Shown piece after piece: positions 5,727 to 6,243 of a stretch of DNA of 6,243 bases (the first letter of the stretch is position 1; every line of letters starts with the position of its first letter). A model generated the notes under the pieces. That model worked only from the letters and a program-made list of their open reading frames with translations. It ran no database searches and had not been told where the DNA came from. The stretch comes from Pseudomonadota bacterium (lineage in GTDB: Bacteria > Hydrothermota > 32-111 > QNBC01), in NCBI GenBank assembly GCA_011682715.1, contig JAACEC010000056.1:1-6243 (forward strand), given 5' to 3'. A program made the position numbers and the translations under genes.

Positions 5727-6243
5727 CGTTTGTCTTCCTTTATTCTTTTTATTATATTATTTGGTTTTTCCTCGGGCATTAATTCATAGACGACGACGGC
5801 ATCACCGGGGAAATTTATCTTTTCCCACGGAAAGATACCCTCTCCCGGAAAGAGATGCTCATCCCTTTTCCCGTTGTTGTCATGAATGTGATAATGCCCG
5901 AAACCGTTAAAGTTTTCGCTGTCCCTTTCCGAAATCAACCAATGTCCCGTATCAAAGCAAATATCCAGTTTACCTTTGAATTTTTCCCTGAATGAGAGTA
6001 ACCATTTCAGTGAATTGCCCATTTTTCCGTTTCTAAGATTCTCCACATATATTTTTATACCATGTTTATCCGCAGTTTCAATTAGTTCCCTTAGAGAATC
6101 GATAAGATTTTGTTCTCTTATTTCGAATTCATTCGGATTTATCACATCAGACGGATGAACGATCACCCTTTTTGCTCCCAAAACATTTGCTGCAACAACC
6201 GTTTTTTCCGCATCTCGCACGGAAAAATTACGAATCCATTTGT
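5723..6243 (-). CDS. Sugar phosphate isomerase/epimerase-like TIM-barrel protein (5' end beyond window)
   Basis: The reading frame is open to the right edge, so the start is not in view. A GTG at 6220 is in frame, but the preceding residues KWIRNFS read straight into SVRDAEKTVVAANVLGAKR, a typical internal segment of this fold, so I treat it as internal. The visible 172 codons hold most of a xylose isomerase-like/AP endonuclease family 2 TIM barrel: VIVHPSD, then IYVENLRNG (Glu at the metal site), ICFDTGHW (Asp and His), YHIHDNNGKRDEHLFPGEG (His, then the loop typical of the family) and VVVYEL (last Glu). These residues bind divalent metal in sugar isomerases, epimerases and endonuclease IV. 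The variety of the family prevents naming a substrate; the HDNNGxxDxHLxPGxG motif is common in proteins annotated as sugar phosphate isomerases/epimerases. It overlaps map by 4 bp, so the two are translationally coupled. Confidence 0.85.
   Translation of the reverse strand, partial: KWIRNFSVRDAEKTVVAANVLGAKRVIVHPSDVINPNEFEIREQNLIDSLRELIETADKHGIKIYVENLRNGKMGNSLKWLLSFREKFKGKLDICFDTGHWLISERDSENFNGFGHYHIHDNNGKRDEHLFPGEGIFPWEKINFPGDAVVVYELMPEEKPNNIIKRIKEDKR

Noticed and set aside
3782..6158. Plus-strand open frames opposite apeA, map and the isomerase-like gene
   Set aside because: The complementary strand encodes proteins with complete catalytic motifs; the plus-strand translations show none.

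Overview
This window comes from an AT-rich bacterium. Every gene I can support lies on the minus strand. The lineage cannot be fixed from the sequence. PstS has a plain Sec signal peptide with no lipobox cysteine, which suggests a soluble periplasmic protein and hence a diderm cell. The Pho box and the long PhoR, by contrast, resemble those of Bacillus-type systems. No mobile element, tRNA, rRNA or CRISPR array is visible.

Read in the direction of transcription (right to left), there are two blocks. Block 1 (6243 to 2875) appears to be an operon. It holds a sugar phosphate isomerase/epimerase-like TIM-barrel protein whose 5' end is cut by the window edge, type I methionine aminopeptidase (map), an M18 aminopeptidase (apeA type), and a multi-pass membrane protein with an HELTH zinc motif of the M50 (site-2 protease-like) type. 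The first two genes overlap by 4 bp (ATGA) and the map-apeA gap is 19 bp. A strong hairpin lies between apeA and the M50 gene and may control translation or transcription of the latter.

Block 2 (about 2810 to 1) is a phosphate-starvation module. A good sigma70-type promoter leads into phoB, which starts with TTG behind a perfect 20-bp palindrome in its leader. phoB overlaps phoR by 4 bp. After phoR come 122 bp of AT-rich intergenic DNA and the start of pstS, which runs off the left edge. That intergenic DNA carries four TTAACA-like hexamers at an exact 11-bp period, a clear PhoB/PhoP-type Pho box. The expected logic is that PhoR senses phosphate status at the membrane and phosphorylates PhoB at D58, and PhoB then binds the Pho box and activates pstS and, presumably, further pst genes beyond the window.

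The families are ordinary, and I see no convincing new defence or mobile system. The most interesting signals are regulatory: the 11-bp-periodic Pho box, the palindrome in the phoB leader, and the hairpin that pairs the probable ribosome-binding site of the M50 gene with an anti-Shine-Dalgarno-like arm.
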